Of a stretch of 32,684 nt of DNA, positions 7,558-16,339 are shown piece after piece. A program made the position numbers and the translations under genes. A model generated the notes under the pieces. The model saw nothing but the letters and a program-made list of their open reading frames with translations. It was not told the DNA's origin and ran no database searches. Origin of the DNA: Burkholderiales bacterium. GTDB lineage: Bacteria > Pseudomonadota > Gammaproteobacteria > Burkholderiales > Burkholderiaceae_C. Numbering within the stretch: the first letter of the stretch is position 1; every line of letters starts with the position of its first letter. The stretch lies in the NCBI GenBank assembly GCA_030602985.1, contig JAUVYR010000014.1, positions 1 through 32,684 on the forward strand, in the 5' to 3' direction.

Positions 7558-9957
7558 TCAACGCTTCAAGCCTTGCAGCTTGGCGAAAGCCGATGCCATC
7601 GCGCCGGACGCCGTGGGCTCGCCGGAGCGGTGACCTCCTCGCCCGGCCTGATGCTGACGGCCTGCGGGCTCGAATCGGTTGCCGCCGCCCTCTCGCCGTT
7701 CACTGCGCACGCCTGTAGGGGCGTCGAGCTTCATGGTCAGGCCGATGCGCTTGCGTGCCACGTCCACCTCGACCACCTTGACTTTCACGATATCGCCGGT
7801 CTTGACGACCTCGCGGGCGTCGTTCACGAACTTGTGGCTGAGCTGACTCACGTGAACCAGGCCGTCCTGATGCACGCCCAGATCCACGAAGGCGCCGAAC
7901 TGAGCCACGTTGCTCACGGTCCCTTCCAGGACCATTCCTTCCTTCAGGTCGGTGATGTCTTCCACGCCCTCGTTGAAGCGAGCCACCTGGAAATCCGGAC
8001 GGGGGTCGCGGCCGGGTTTTTCCAGCTCGCCCAGAATGTCCTTGACGGTGATGATGCCGAACTGATCATTGGCAAACCATTCGGGCTTGAGGCTCTTGAG
8101 TACGTCCACTCGGCCCATCAGGCCGGCCACGGGCTGACCGGTCTTTTCGATGATCTTTTCGACCACCGGATAGGTTTCAGGGTGCACACCGGTCATGTCC
8201 AGCGGGTTGTCTCCGCCCCGGATGCGCAGAAAGCCCGCGCTCTGCTCGAAGGTCTTGGCGCCCAGGCCGGTGACCTTGAGCAGATCCTGACGGCTTTTGA
8301 ATGCGCCGTTCGATTCGCGCCAGCGCACCACAGCCTTGGCCACGCTGCCCGACAGGCCGGACACGCGGGAGAGCAACGGTGCGCTGGCGGTGTTGAGGTC
8401 CACGCCCACACCGTTCACGCAGTCCTCCACCACGGCGTCCAGCGTGCGCGCCAGTTCGCTCTGGTTCACATCGTGCTGGTACTGCCCCACGCCTATGCTT
8501 TTGGGGTCGATCTTCACCAGTTCGGCCAGCGGGTCCTGCAGACGGCGGGCAATGCTGGCCGCGCCGCGCAGGCTGACGTCCACGTCGGGCATTTCCTGAC
8601 TGGCGTATTCGCTGGCAGAGTAAACGGAAGCGCCCGCCTCGCTGACCACCACTTTCTGCGGTTGCACACCCCGATCGGCCAGGCGCTTGATCAGGTCAGC
8701 GGCGAGCTTGTCGGTTTCGCGGCTGGCGGTGCCGTTGCCAATGGCGATGAGCTGCACGCCGTGTTTGAGGCACAGTGCGCCGAGCGTGGCGATGGAGCCC
8801 TCCCAGTCACGGCGGGGCTCGTGCGGATAGACGGTGGCGGTGTCCACGAGTTTGCCGGTCTGGTCCACCACGGCCACCTTCACGCCCGTACGGATGCCCG
8901 GGTCCAGGCCCATCACGGCCTTGGCGCCGGCGGGCGCGGCCAGCAGCAGGTCGCGCAGGTTATCGGCAAACACCTTGATGGCGACCTTTTCGGCCTCTTC
9001 GCGCAGGCGGGCGAACAGATCACGCTCGGTGGACAGACTCAGCTTGACGCGCCACGTCCAGCCTACGCATTTGCGGATCAGATCGTCCGCCGGGCGGGCC
9101 TGGTGACTCCAGCCGAGGTGGCGGGCGATACGGCCTTCGGCCAGCGAGGGCACGGCGGCGGGCTTGGCACCGGCCTTTGAGCTGACTTGGACGCTTTCGG
9201 GCAGCTCCGGCTCAGGCACCACCAGCTTGGCATCCAGAATCTCCAGCGCGCGGCCACGGAACACGGCCAGCGCGCGGTGAGAGGGCACGCGGCTGATGGG
9301 TTCGTCGTAATCGAAGTAGTCACGGAACTTGGCCACATCGGGGTCGTTCTCGTTCTTGCCATCGAGCTTCTTGCTCTGCAGCAACCCCTCCTGCCACAGC
9401 CATTCGCGCAGACCCTGAACCAGTGCAGCGTCCTCGGCCCAGCGTTCGCTGAGGAGGTCGCGCACCCCGTCCAGCACGGCAGCCACGGTGGTGAAGTCGC
9501 TGCCGTCTTCGCCCTTGTCAGCCTTGACATAGGCCTGGGCCTCGTCAGCAGGCACGCGGGTCGGTTCAGCGAAGAGCAGGTCGGCCAGGGGCTCGATGCC
9601 GTTTTCTCGGGCAATCATGCCCTTGGTGCGGCGCTTGGGCTTGTAGGGCAGGTAGAGATCTTCCAGCTCCTGCTTGGTGGGCGCAGCTTCGATGGCCGCA
9701 CGCAGTTCCGGGGTCAGTTTGCCCTGCTCTTCGATGCTTTTCAGCACAGCAGCACGGCGGTCTTCCAGTTCCCGCAGGTAGTTCAGTCGGCTTTCCAGTT
9801 CGCGCAGCTGGATGTCGTCCAGGCCGCCCGTGGCCTCCTTGCGATAACGGGCAATGAAAGGCACCGTCGCCCCGGAATCCAGCAGCGTGACCGCAGATTC
9901 AACCTGTCGAACGGCCACATGCAATTCGTTCGCGATCTGAGTGATGATGTTTGGCAT
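7558..9957 (-). CDS. tex: Tex family transcription accessory protein (S1 RNA-binding)
   Basis: An RNA-binding protein of about 799 residues, the usual Tex length. Domains in order: helical N-terminal Tex region (1-190), YqgF/RNase H-like fold beginning with [16 protein letters not shown] (about 350-470), helix-hairpin-helix region with [14 protein letters not shown] and [11 protein letters not shown] (about 500-570), and an S1 domain (about 650-725; [21 protein letters not shown]). A basic Gly/Arg-rich tail ends the protein. I prefer the ATG at 9957 because GGAG sits five bases before it; an ATG three codons earlier (9966) is also possible. Tex binds nucleic acid and affects transcription and stress tolerance in other bacteria. 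A strong stem-loop lies directly upstream. Confidence 0.95.
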   Translation of the reverse strand: MPNIITQIANELHVAVRQVESAVTLLDSGATVPFIARYRKEATGGLDDIQLRELESRLNYLRELEDRRAAVLKSIEEQGKLTPELRAAIEAAPTKQELEDLYLPYKPKRRTKGMIARENGIEPLADLLFAEPTRVPADEAQAYVKADKGEDGSDFTTVAAVLDGVRDLLSERWAEDAALVQGLREWLWQEGLLQSKKLDGKNENDPDVAKFRDYFDYDEPISRVPSHRALAVFRGRALEILDAKLVVPEPELPESVQVSSKAGAKPAAVPSLAEGRIARHLGWSHQARPADDLIRKCVGWTWRVKLSLSTERDLFARLREEAEKVAIKVFADNLRDLLLAAPAGAKAVMGLDPGIRTGVKVAVVDQTGKLVDTATVYPHEPRRDWEGSIATLGALCLKHGVQLIAIGNGTASRETDKLAADLIKRLADRGVQPQKVVVSEAGASVYSASEYASQEMPDVDVSLRGAASIARRLQDPLAELVKIDPKSIGVGQYQHDVNQSELARTLDAVVEDCVNGVGVDLNTASAPLLSRVSGLSGSVAKAVVRWRESNGAFKSRQDLLKVTGLGAKTFEQSAGFLRIRGGDNPLDMTGVHPETYPVVEKIIEKTGQPVAGLMGRVDVLKSLKPEWFANDQFGIITVKDILGELEKPGRDPRPDFQVARFNEGVEDITDLKEGMVLEGTVSNVAQFGAFVDLGVHQDGLVHVSQLSHKFVNDAREVVKTGDIVKVKVVEVDVARKRIGLTMKLDAPTGVRSERREGGGNRFEPAGRQHQAGRGGHRSGEPTASGAMASAFAKLQGLKR

Positions 9958-9969
9958 ACGCTCCATGCA

Positions 9970-9993
9970 GAAGCCGACCCGCAGGTCGGCTTC
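9970..9993 (-). promoter_or_regulatory. Strong stem-loop at the 5' end of the tex leader
   Basis: GAAGCCGACC (9970-9979), loop CGCA, GGTCGGCTTC (9984-9993) is a perfect 10-bp stem. On the minus strand it lies 37 bases after the upstream SDR stop and ends a few bases before the tex Shine-Dalgarno. It has no T-run after it, so it is a poor intrinsic terminator. A minus-strand TATAGT at 9999-10004 would place a transcript start at about 9992, so the stem could be the very 5' end of tex mRNA. Confidence 0.5.
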
Positions 9994-10029
9994 AGAACAC
10001 TATAGAAACGCCTGAGTTTGCCAGAAAAA

Positions 10030-10932
10030 CTAGGCCCGAAGAGCCGCCCGCAGCTGCTGGCCCACCTCCGGACGCTCCGCAAAAGGATCGGGGGGTTGTG
10101 CCCCCTGCACGATCGCCTCCATACGGGTACGGACGTTACCCAAGGCTCTGGGGTGGCTGTAGATGTAAAACCGCCCTTGTTCCAGGGCGTCAAATACCAG
10201 TGCAGCCACTTCAGCCGCCGTGACCTTGCCGCTGCTGACCGCCTTGTCGCTCATGGCCTGCCCAATCAACTGACTGGGGGTGGGCTTGCTGCCAGGCAGA
10301 TCGGTGGGGCGATTCCGGTGACTCTGGCTGATGCCGGTCGGAACAAAGTACGGACACAGCACACTCGCCCCGACCTGATCTGTGACCAAGGCCAGATCCT
10401 GGTGCAAGGTTTCACTCAGCGCAACGACCGCATGCTTGCTCACGTTGTAAACGCCCATGTTGGGCGGCGTCAGCAGACCGGCCATGCTCGCGGTATTGAC
10501 GATATGGCCCCGATAGTGCGGGTCGGCTTTGGCAGCGGCGAGCATCATCGGGGTGAATACCCGGACCCCGTGCACCACTCCCCACACATTGACGCCCAGC
10601 ACCCAGTTCCAGTCCGCCACGCTGTTTTCCCAGATCAGGCCACCGGCCGCCACACCCGCATTGTTGAACACGAAGTGGGGAGCGCCGAATCGCTGTTCCA
10701 CCGCTTGGCCGAGTGCGTCCATGTCATGGGCGCTGGCCACATCGACGCATCGGGCCAGCACCTGAGCGCCCTGGGACTCCATCTCTGCGCGCACACGATC
10801 CAGCGCGTCCGCCTGCACATCCACCAGCACGAGGTTCATGCCGCGAGCAGCGCCGATGCGTGCCACTTCAAGCCCGAAGCCCGAGCCGGCGCCGGTGATC
10901 ACCGCTGTTTTGCCGCGCCATTCATTCAACAT
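10030..10932 (-). CDS. SDR family NAD(P)-dependent oxidoreductase
   Basis: A classical short-chain dehydrogenase of 300 residues, longer than the 250-residue norm because of a C-terminal extension. The cofactor motif is TGAGSGFG (13-20), Asp38 after the second beta strand favours NAD, NNAG is at 90-93, and the catalytic residues are Ser149, Tyr162 and Lys166 (YNVSK). It would interconvert a hydroxyl and a keto group; substrate unknown. It is the last gene of the seven-gene catabolic operon, starting ten bases after the CurA-type reductase with a clear GAGGAG Shine-Dalgarno. The 97-base space to tex holds the tex leader stem-loop. Confidence 0.9.
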   Translation of the reverse strand: MLNEWRGKTAVITGAGSGFGLEVARIGAARGMNLVLVDVQADALDRVRAEMESQGAQVLARCVDVASAHDMDALGQAVEQRFGAPHFVFNNAGVAAGGLIWENSVADWNWVLGVNVWGVVHGVRVFTPMMLAAAKADPHYRGHIVNTASMAGLLTPPNMGVYNVSKHAVVALSETLHQDLALVTDQVGASVLCPYFVPTGISQSHRNRPTDLPGSKPTPSQLIGQAMSDKAVSSGKVTAAEVAALVFDALEQGRFYIYSHPRALGNVRTRMEAIVQGAQPPDPFAERPEVGQQLRAALRA

Positions 10933-10942
10933 GACCCGCTCC

Positions 10943-11959
10943 TCAAACCAGCTTCACCAGCTGCTTGCCGAAATTGCGTCCTTTGAGCAAGCCGATAAAC
11001 GCTTCGGGAGCGGACTCAATCCCTTGAGCCACCGTCTCGCGAGGGCGGAACCGGCCACTGCCGACCAATTGGCCCAGTTCGGTCAGGGCTTCAGGCCAGA
11101 TCTCCATATGTTCACTCACGATGAAGCCTTCCACGCGCATGCGGTTCACGAGGATGAGTGCCGGGTTGGCCATCGGCAAAGGCTGACCGTCATAGCCAGC
11201 AATCATGCCGCAGACCGCGATGCGTGAAAACGCATTGGTGCGCAGCATCACGGCGTCCAGCACCATACCCCCGACGTTTTCGAAATGCCCGTCGATGCCA
11301 TGGGGACATGCCTGCTTGAGCGCCTTGGCCAGTGACAGATAGTCCTTGTGCTCGCGGTAATCGATGCAGTCGTCAAAGCCCAATTCGTCTTTCACGTAAG
11401 CGCATTTGTCTGGCCCACCGGCAATACCCACCACCCGGCAGCCACGCGCCTTGGCCAGTGCACCCACAGCGCTGCCCACGGCTCCACTGGCGGCACTCAC
11501 CGTCACGGTCTGCCCTGGCTTGGGATCGATGATCTTGACCAGACCATACCAGGCGGTCACGCCCGGCATGCCCACGGCACCCAGGTAGTGGCTCAAGGGG
11601 ACGTGGGTCGTTTCCACCTTGCGCAGGGCTCCGGGCTGCGTGGCATCGACCACGCTGTACTGCTGCCAGCCCCCCATGCCGACCACCGCATCACCCGGGG
11701 CGAACCGGGGGTGCCGACTCTCCACCACTTCACCGACGGTGCCGCCGATCATGACCTCACCGAGTGGCTGGGGCGCCGCGTAGCTTTTGGCGTCATTCAT
11801 GCGACCCCGCATGTAAGGATCGAGGCTGAGGTAGTGGTGTCGCACCAGCACCTCACCGTCTTTCAGTGAAGGGGTTTCCACCGTTTCCAGCTTGAAATTG
11901 CCAGGCGTCGCTTCGCTGGTGGGGCGGTTGTCGAGAACAATGCGTGTATTTTGTGCCAT
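10943..11959 (-). CDS. NADP-dependent medium-chain reductase, CurA/prostaglandin reductase-like
   Basis: A zinc-free medium-chain dehydrogenase/reductase of 338 residues, the usual size for the CurA/leukotriene B4 12-hydroxydehydrogenase group. The N-terminal half includes LSLDPYMRGRM, a hallmark of the group, and the nucleotide-binding part has VSAASGAVGSAVGALAKARG and VVGIAGGPDK. Family members reduce the C=C bond of alpha,beta-unsaturated ketones or aldehydes with NADPH. In this operon it could saturate an enone or enoyl intermediate that the acyl-CoA dehydrogenase route cannot handle. The start at 11959 has an AAGGA Shine-Dalgarno and lies 18 bases after the thioesterase stop. Confidence 0.9.
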   Translation of the reverse strand: MAQNTRIVLDNRPTSEATPGNFKLETVETPSLKDGEVLVRHHYLSLDPYMRGRMNDAKSYAAPQPLGEVMIGGTVGEVVESRHPRFAPGDAVVGMGGWQQYSVVDATQPGALRKVETTHVPLSHYLGAVGMPGVTAWYGLVKIIDPKPGQTVTVSAASGAVGSAVGALAKARGCRVVGIAGGPDKCAYVKDELGFDDCIDYREHKDYLSLAKALKQACPHGIDGHFENVGGMVLDAVMLRTNAFSRIAVCGMIAGYDGQPLPMANPALILVNRMRVEGFIVSEHMEIWPEALTELGQLVGSGRFRPRETVAQGIESAPEAFIGLLKGRNFGKQLVKLV

Positions 11960-11977
11960 GTGAAATCCTTGAGATGA

Positions 11978-12448
11978 TCAGTCTGTGGAGATGCCTTGAG
12001 CGCTTTGAGCGACATCCGCGCCTTCAGCACCCGTGCGATTGAGTGAATGAATGTCCTTGCCGCCGACCGGCAAGCGTTTGACGAATTTGAACGTGCCGGT
12101 GGCGTGGGCACACAGCTTGCCCTGCGCATCGAAGACCTGCCCTTCGGTGAAAGCCATGGTCGCGGTGCGGTGCAGCAACCGGCCTCGTCCTGTGAGCGCG
12201 CCTCGGGCCGCCTGCATGAAACTGGTTTTCATTTCAATGGTGACGCAGCCCATGTCCTGCTGGACACTGCGTGCGGCATGCGCCATGACAACATCCAGCA
12301 AGGTCATCGTGGCCCCGCCATGCACCACCAGAAATGAATTCAAATGTTCAGGTGCCGGATCAAAGCGAATCTCGGCCTCACCGTCTGCCCATCGGGCCAG
12401 TTCAAAGCCGAGATGGGTCACAAAGGGAATGGGGACCTGGAATTCCAC
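11978..12448 (-). CDS. PaaI/YdiI-type hotdog-fold thioesterase
   Basis: A 156-residue hotdog protein with the central motif HLNSFLVVHGGATMTLLDVVM, in which the HGG stretch and following acidic residue are typical of PaaI-like acyl-CoA thioesterases. It would cleave CoA thioesters to relieve CoA sequestration or release a product acid. The start is a GTG at 12448 directly after the stop of the upstream SDR (TGAGTG), preceded by a strong GGAGG, so the two are translationally coupled. A C-terminal tail of about 30 residues, rich in Ser and Gly, goes beyond the fold. The exact acyl substrate is not predictable. Confidence 0.85.
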   Translation of the reverse strand: MEFQVPIPFVTHLGFELARWADGEAEIRFDPAPEHLNSFLVVHGGATMTLLDVVMAHAARSVQQDMGCVTIEMKTSFMQAARGALTGRGRLLHRTATMAFTEGQVFDAQGKLCAHATGTFKFVKRLPVGGKDIHSLNRTGAEGADVAQSAQGISTD

Positions 12449-13240
12449 TCAGCCTCCGATGACCACGCTGACGCCGCCGTCGACGGCCATCCATTGGCCC
12501 GTGATGTGCTTGCCGGCATCGGACGCATACAGCAAGGTCAGGCCTTTGAGGTCTTCATCGTCGCCCAGTCGACCCAGAGGCGCGTGGGCAGCCAGGCGCT
12601 CTTCACCCAGTGCTTCAAGCGTACCCATGGTCATCTTGCTCGGAAAAAATCCGGGGCACACCGCGTTCACGCGTATGCCATGAGGCCCCCACTCCGCTGC
12701 GAGCGTCCGGGTGAAGTTGATCACCGCCCCTTTGGACGTGTTGTAGGCAATCGTGTTCATGCCGCGCGGGTTGCCAGCCAACCCGGCGATGGATGCGACA
12801 TTGATGATGCTGCCCTGGCGTTTCGCAATCATGTGGTGCTTGGCCAGGTACTGGCTGAGGATGAAGTAGCCGCGGACATTGAGGTTCATCACCTTGTCCC
12901 AGGCTTCAACAGGATGGTCTTCGGCAGGAGCGCCCCAGGCGGCACCGGCGTTATTCACCAGAATATCCACGCCCCCCATGAGTTGCAGGGTTTCAGCCCC
13001 CAGGCGATGAATGTCGGCCTCCTTGGCGCAATCCGCCGCGATCCAGCGCGCGTCGATGCCACCCGCCCTGAGATGGGCCACGGCCGCTTCCAGCTCGTCG
13101 GCCTTTCGTGCGGTGACCACCACGCGGGCACCCGCCTCACCCAGGGCTTGGGCCATTTGCAGCCCCAGTCCGCGTGAGCCTCCAGTCACCAGCGCCACCC
13201 GGTCTTTCAGGTCGAACAATTGTTGAATGGTTCTTGTCAT
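12449..13240 (-). CDS. SDR family oxidoreductase (FabG-like)
   Basis: A classical SDR of 263 residues. TGGSRGLG is at 19-26, the basic TARKADEL after the second strand suggests NADPH, NNAG is at 96-99, and the catalytic set is Ser150, Tyr166 and Lys170 (YNTSK). The 3' part NAVCPGFFPSKM and the terminal GQWMAVDGG are usual for the family. It could act on a 3-hydroxy or 3-oxo acyl intermediate, or on a ring hydroxyl. The start has AAGGAGA seven bases upstream. It sits between the acyl-CoA dehydrogenase (29-base gap) and the thioesterase, to which it is coupled. Confidence 0.9.
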   Translation of the reverse strand: MTRTIQQLFDLKDRVALVTGGSRGLGLQMAQALGEAGARVVVTARKADELEAAVAHLRAGGIDARWIAADCAKEADIHRLGAETLQLMGGVDILVNNAGAAWGAPAEDHPVEAWDKVMNLNVRGYFILSQYLAKHHMIAKRQGSIINVASIAGLAGNPRGMNTIAYNTSKGAVINFTRTLAAEWGPHGIRVNAVCPGFFPSKMTMGTLEALGEERLAAHAPLGRLGDDEDLKGLTLLYASDAGKHITGQWMAVDGGVSVVIGG

Positions 13241-13269
13241 GTGTGTCTCCTTGGGGCTCCAGGCCCGGT

Positions 13270-15123
13270 TCAGAATGCGTCTTCAGACAGTTCGGCACAG
13301 GTCATGTCGCGGGTATTCACCACCTGCAACCACGCACCGATCTTGGGCAGTTCGTAGTGGAAGAAGAAACGGCAGGCCGCCAGTCGCCCCTGATGCGCCG
13401 CCGTGGCGGGCGACTTGAGGGCCGCCAGTGCCACATCAAGCCAGATCCACGCCAGCACCGTGTGCCCGAACGCCTGCATGTAGGGTACGGCATTCGCCAG
13501 CGCTTCGGTGGGCTGGCCTGTCGCCCAGGCGGCTTTGGTGGCATTGCCCACCTGTTGCAAGGCCTGCGCCAGCGCGTTGGCATGCAAGGCCAGCGTCGGT
13601 TGCTGGATGGTCTGCTCAATGGTGCCTTGGATGCGGCCTGCCAGCAGTTGCAACCCCCTGCCGTTGTCCATGAGCACCTTGCGGGCCAGCAAGTCCATGG
13701 CCTGGATGCCGTGCGTACCCTCGTGGATCATGTTCAGGCGGTTGTCACGCCAGTACTGTTCCACCGGGAAATCGCGTGTGTAACCGTAGCCGCCATGGAC
13801 CTGGATGGCGAGGCTGTTCGCCTCGAGGCACCACTCGCTCGGCCAGCTCTTGGCAATCGGTGTGAGCACCTCCAGCAACAGGCGGGCTTCATCGGCGGCA
13901 TCCGGGGAGGCGGTGTGCTGTTCATCCACCAGACGGGCGCAATACAACTCCAGCGCGAGTGCGCCTTCGCAATAGGCTTTCTGGGCCAGCAGCATGCGCT
14001 TGACGTCGGCGTGCTCAATGATGCGCACCTGGGGTTGCGCCGGGTCCTTGCCAGCCGCGCCCATGGGGCGGCCCTGGGGACGGTTCCTGGCGTAATCGAG
14101 GCTGGCGTGGTAGCCCGCCATGCCCAGCATGGTGGCCGCCATGCCCACACCGATGCGGGCCTCGTTCATCATGTGGAACATATAACCAAGGCCCTTGCCG
14201 GGCTCGCCCACCAGGTAACCGATGGCCCCGGCGCCCTGCCCGTCCAGGCCCTTGCCGACCCCTTCACCCTCGACGGGGAACTTGCCTTCGCCGAAATTCA
14301 GCAAGGTGTTGGTGGTACCGCGCCACCCGCATTTGTGATTGAGGCCCGCCAGCGCGACGTCGTTACGCACGCCGGTCAACCGGCCCTCGGTGTCCACCAG
14401 TTTCTTCGGAACGATGAACAAGGAAATGCCTTTGACCCCCGGCGGCAGCTTGCCATCGGGCCCAGGAATTTTGGCCAGCACCAGGTGAACGATGTTCTCG
14501 GTCAACTCGTGTTCGCCCGCCGATATCCACATCTTGTTGCCGCGCAGGCGATATCGGGCGCCCAGCGGGTCGGCCTCAGAGCCCTCGCCATCGGGTACGG
14601 CGCGAGTGGCTACATCACTGAGGCTGGAGCCGGCCTGCGGCTCACTCAGGCACATGGTGCCGGAAAAACGACCGCTGAATTCGTTGAGTGCAAACACCTC
14701 ACGCTGTATGGCTGACCCGTACGCCATCAGCAGGTTGGCGTTACCGACCGTGAGCATCCCCGCCCCAATACTGACCGACGCCATGGCGAAGAACGCATTG
14801 CCCGCGGACTCCACCGTGTAGGGCAACTGCATGCCACCCACCTCATGGTCCTGGGCGGCACTCAACATGCCAGAAGCTGCATAGGCGTCCCAGGCGTCTT
14901 TTGTGGCCTGGGGAAGGATGACCTTCTCGCCATCGAAATGCGGTTCCTGGGTATCCACCAGGCGGTTGAACGGGGCGAACTTGTCGCGCGCTATCCGCTC
15001 GCAGGTGTCCAGCACCGCGTCAAAAGTCTCGCGGGTGTGGTCGGCGAAACGCTCACGTTCGCTGAGGGACTGCGCCCCCAGCCAGTCGTACAACAGAAAA
15101 TCGACGGTGGGGCGCAGACTCAT
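13270..15123 (-). CDS. Acyl-CoA dehydrogenase with C-terminal extension (DmdC-like)
   Basis: A flavoprotein of about 617 residues, in the long (about 600-residue) acyl-CoA dehydrogenase subgroup that also contains DmdC, the 3-methylmercaptopropionyl-CoA dehydrogenase. Landmarks are MCLSEPQAGSSLSDV (FAD/substrate region), LSEPQ and KMWISAGEHEL, then YGYTRDFPVEQYWRDNR and MIHEGTHGIQAMDLLARK, where the Glu of HEGT is the likely catalytic base. A helical C-terminal domain follows. I chose ATG 15123 (MSLRP), with GGA upstream, over an ATG two codons earlier and a longer in-frame extension that would overlap the thiolase. It introduces the alpha,beta double bond in beta-oxidation. It lies 13 bases after the thiolase stop. 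Confidence 0.92.
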   Translation of the reverse strand: MSLRPTVDFLLYDWLGAQSLSERERFADHTRETFDAVLDTCERIARDKFAPFNRLVDTQEPHFDGEKVILPQATKDAWDAYAASGMLSAAQDHEVGGMQLPYTVESAGNAFFAMASVSIGAGMLTVGNANLLMAYGSAIQREVFALNEFSGRFSGTMCLSEPQAGSSLSDVATRAVPDGEGSEADPLGARYRLRGNKMWISAGEHELTENIVHLVLAKIPGPDGKLPPGVKGISLFIVPKKLVDTEGRLTGVRNDVALAGLNHKCGWRGTTNTLLNFGEGKFPVEGEGVGKGLDGQGAGAIGYLVGEPGKGLGYMFHMMNEARIGVGMAATMLGMAGYHASLDYARNRPQGRPMGAAGKDPAQPQVRIIEHADVKRMLLAQKAYCEGALALELYCARLVDEQHTASPDAADEARLLLEVLTPIAKSWPSEWCLEANSLAIQVHGGYGYTRDFPVEQYWRDNRLNMIHEGTHGIQAMDLLARKVLMDNGRGLQLLAGRIQGTIEQTIQQPTLALHANALAQALQQVGNATKAAWATGQPTEALANAVPYMQAFGHTVLAWIWLDVALAALKSPATAAHQGRLAACRFFFHYELPKIGAWLQVVNTRDMTCAELSEDAF

Positions 15124-15136
15124 GGTCATTCCGTCG

Positions 15137-16312
15137 TCACAAGACCTCGAACACGCCGGCCGCGCCCATGCCACCACCGATGCACATGGTCACGCACACC
15201 CGCTTGGCACCGCGGCGTTTGCCCTCGATCAGGGCATGGCCGGTCAACCGCTGGCCCGACACCCCATACGGGTGGCCCAGCGCAATGGCGCCGCCGTTGA
15301 CATTCAGTCGATCGTTGGGAATCCCCAGCTTGTCGCGGCAGTAAATCACCTGCACGGCAAACGCCTCGTTCAGTTCCCACAAGTCGATGTCGTTGACCGT
15401 CAGGCCCAGCTTCTTGAGCACCTTGGGCACGGCAAATACCGGGCCGATGCCCATTTCATCGGGTTCGCAACCCGCCACGGCAAACCCCAGAAAACGGCCC
15501 AGGGGCTGCAGATTGTGTTGGGATGCAAAACTCTCGCTCACGACCACACATGCACCCGCGCCATCGCTGAACTGGCTGGCGTTGCCAGCAGACACCACAC
15601 CGCCAGGCAGTGCCGGTCGAATGCCACTGATGCCTTCCTTCGTGGTGCCTTCGCGTGTGCCTTCGTCCTTGCTCACGGTCACCTGTCGTGTCATCAGGCC
15701 CATCGTCTTGTCGGCCACGCCCATGGTCACGGTGATGGGCGCGATTTCTGCATCGAACAGGCCCGCAGCCTGGGCGGCGCACGCCTTTTGCTGGCTGGCG
15801 GCACCGTATTCGTCCATCACGTCGCGTGCAATGCCGTAACGCTTGGCCACCTGCTCGGCGGTCTGCAACATGCTCCAGTAGATTTCAGGCTTCTTCTTGT
15901 TCAGTACAGGATCAAAGACCATGTGCATGTTCATCTCCTGTTGCACGCAGGAAATGCTTTCCACCCCACCGGCCACGTACACATCGCCTTCGCCGGCGAT
16001 GATGCGCTGGGCCGCAAGGGCAATCGTCTGCAGGCCTGACGAACAGAAGCGATTCACCGTGAGGCCTGACGTGGTGATCGGGCAGCCCGCCGCCAGCGCG
16101 ATCTGACGCGCGATATTCATGCCGGTCGCGCCCTCGGGATTGGCGCAACCCATGATGACGTCTTCCACGTAGGCGGCGTCGATGCCAGCACGAGCAATCG
16201 CGTGCTGCACGGCGTGCCCGCCGAGCGTGGCGCCATGGGTCATGTTGAAAGCCCCCTTCCAGCTCTTGGCCAGTGGGGTGCGTGCGGTCGAAACAATGAC
16301 GGCTTGGGTCAT
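15137..16312 (-). CDS. Acetyl-CoA C-acyltransferase (thiolase)
   Basis: A 391-residue degradative-type thiolase. The nucleophile is Cys90 (NRFCSSGLQ), the general base His347 ([10 protein letters not shown]) and the second cysteine Cys377 (TMCIGGGMG); all are present and normally spaced. It would cleave 3-ketoacyl-CoA with CoA to give acetyl-CoA and a shortened acyl-CoA. GHPYG replaces the commoner GHPLG/GHPTG; this is seen in some beta-oxidation thiolases. The ATG at 16312 has GGAG eight bases upstream and lies 27 bases after the FadJ-like gene, in the same operon. Confidence 0.93.
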   Translation of the reverse strand: MTQAVIVSTARTPLAKSWKGAFNMTHGATLGGHAVQHAIARAGIDAAYVEDVIMGCANPEGATGMNIARQIALAAGCPITTSGLTVNRFCSSGLQTIALAAQRIIAGEGDVYVAGGVESISCVQQEMNMHMVFDPVLNKKKPEIYWSMLQTAEQVAKRYGIARDVMDEYGAASQQKACAAQAAGLFDAEIAPITVTMGVADKTMGLMTRQVTVSKDEGTREGTTKEGISGIRPALPGGVVSAGNASQFSDGAGACVVVSESFASQHNLQPLGRFLGFAVAGCEPDEMGIGPVFAVPKVLKKLGLTVNDIDLWELNEAFAVQVIYCRDKLGIPNDRLNVNGGAIALGHPYGVSGQRLTGHALIEGKRRGAKRVCVTMCIGGGMGAAGVFEVL

Positions 16313-16339
16313 GAGGGAATCTCCGGGTTCGTCTGGGGT

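Noticed and set aside
7198-9180. 660-codon open frame on the plus strand across tex
   Set aside because: It is antisense to tex, whose domains and start are clear; long mirror frames are expected in GC-rich coding DNA. Its translation shows no recognisable domain.
13174-14715. 513-codon plus-strand frame opposite the acyl-CoA dehydrogenase
   Set aside because: Antisense to a gene with intact catalytic motifs, His/Gln/Gly-rich, with no RBS or family features.
14903-16039. 378-codon plus-strand frame opposite the thiolase
   Set aside because: It straddles the acyl-CoA dehydrogenase/thiolase junction in antisense and has no domain features.
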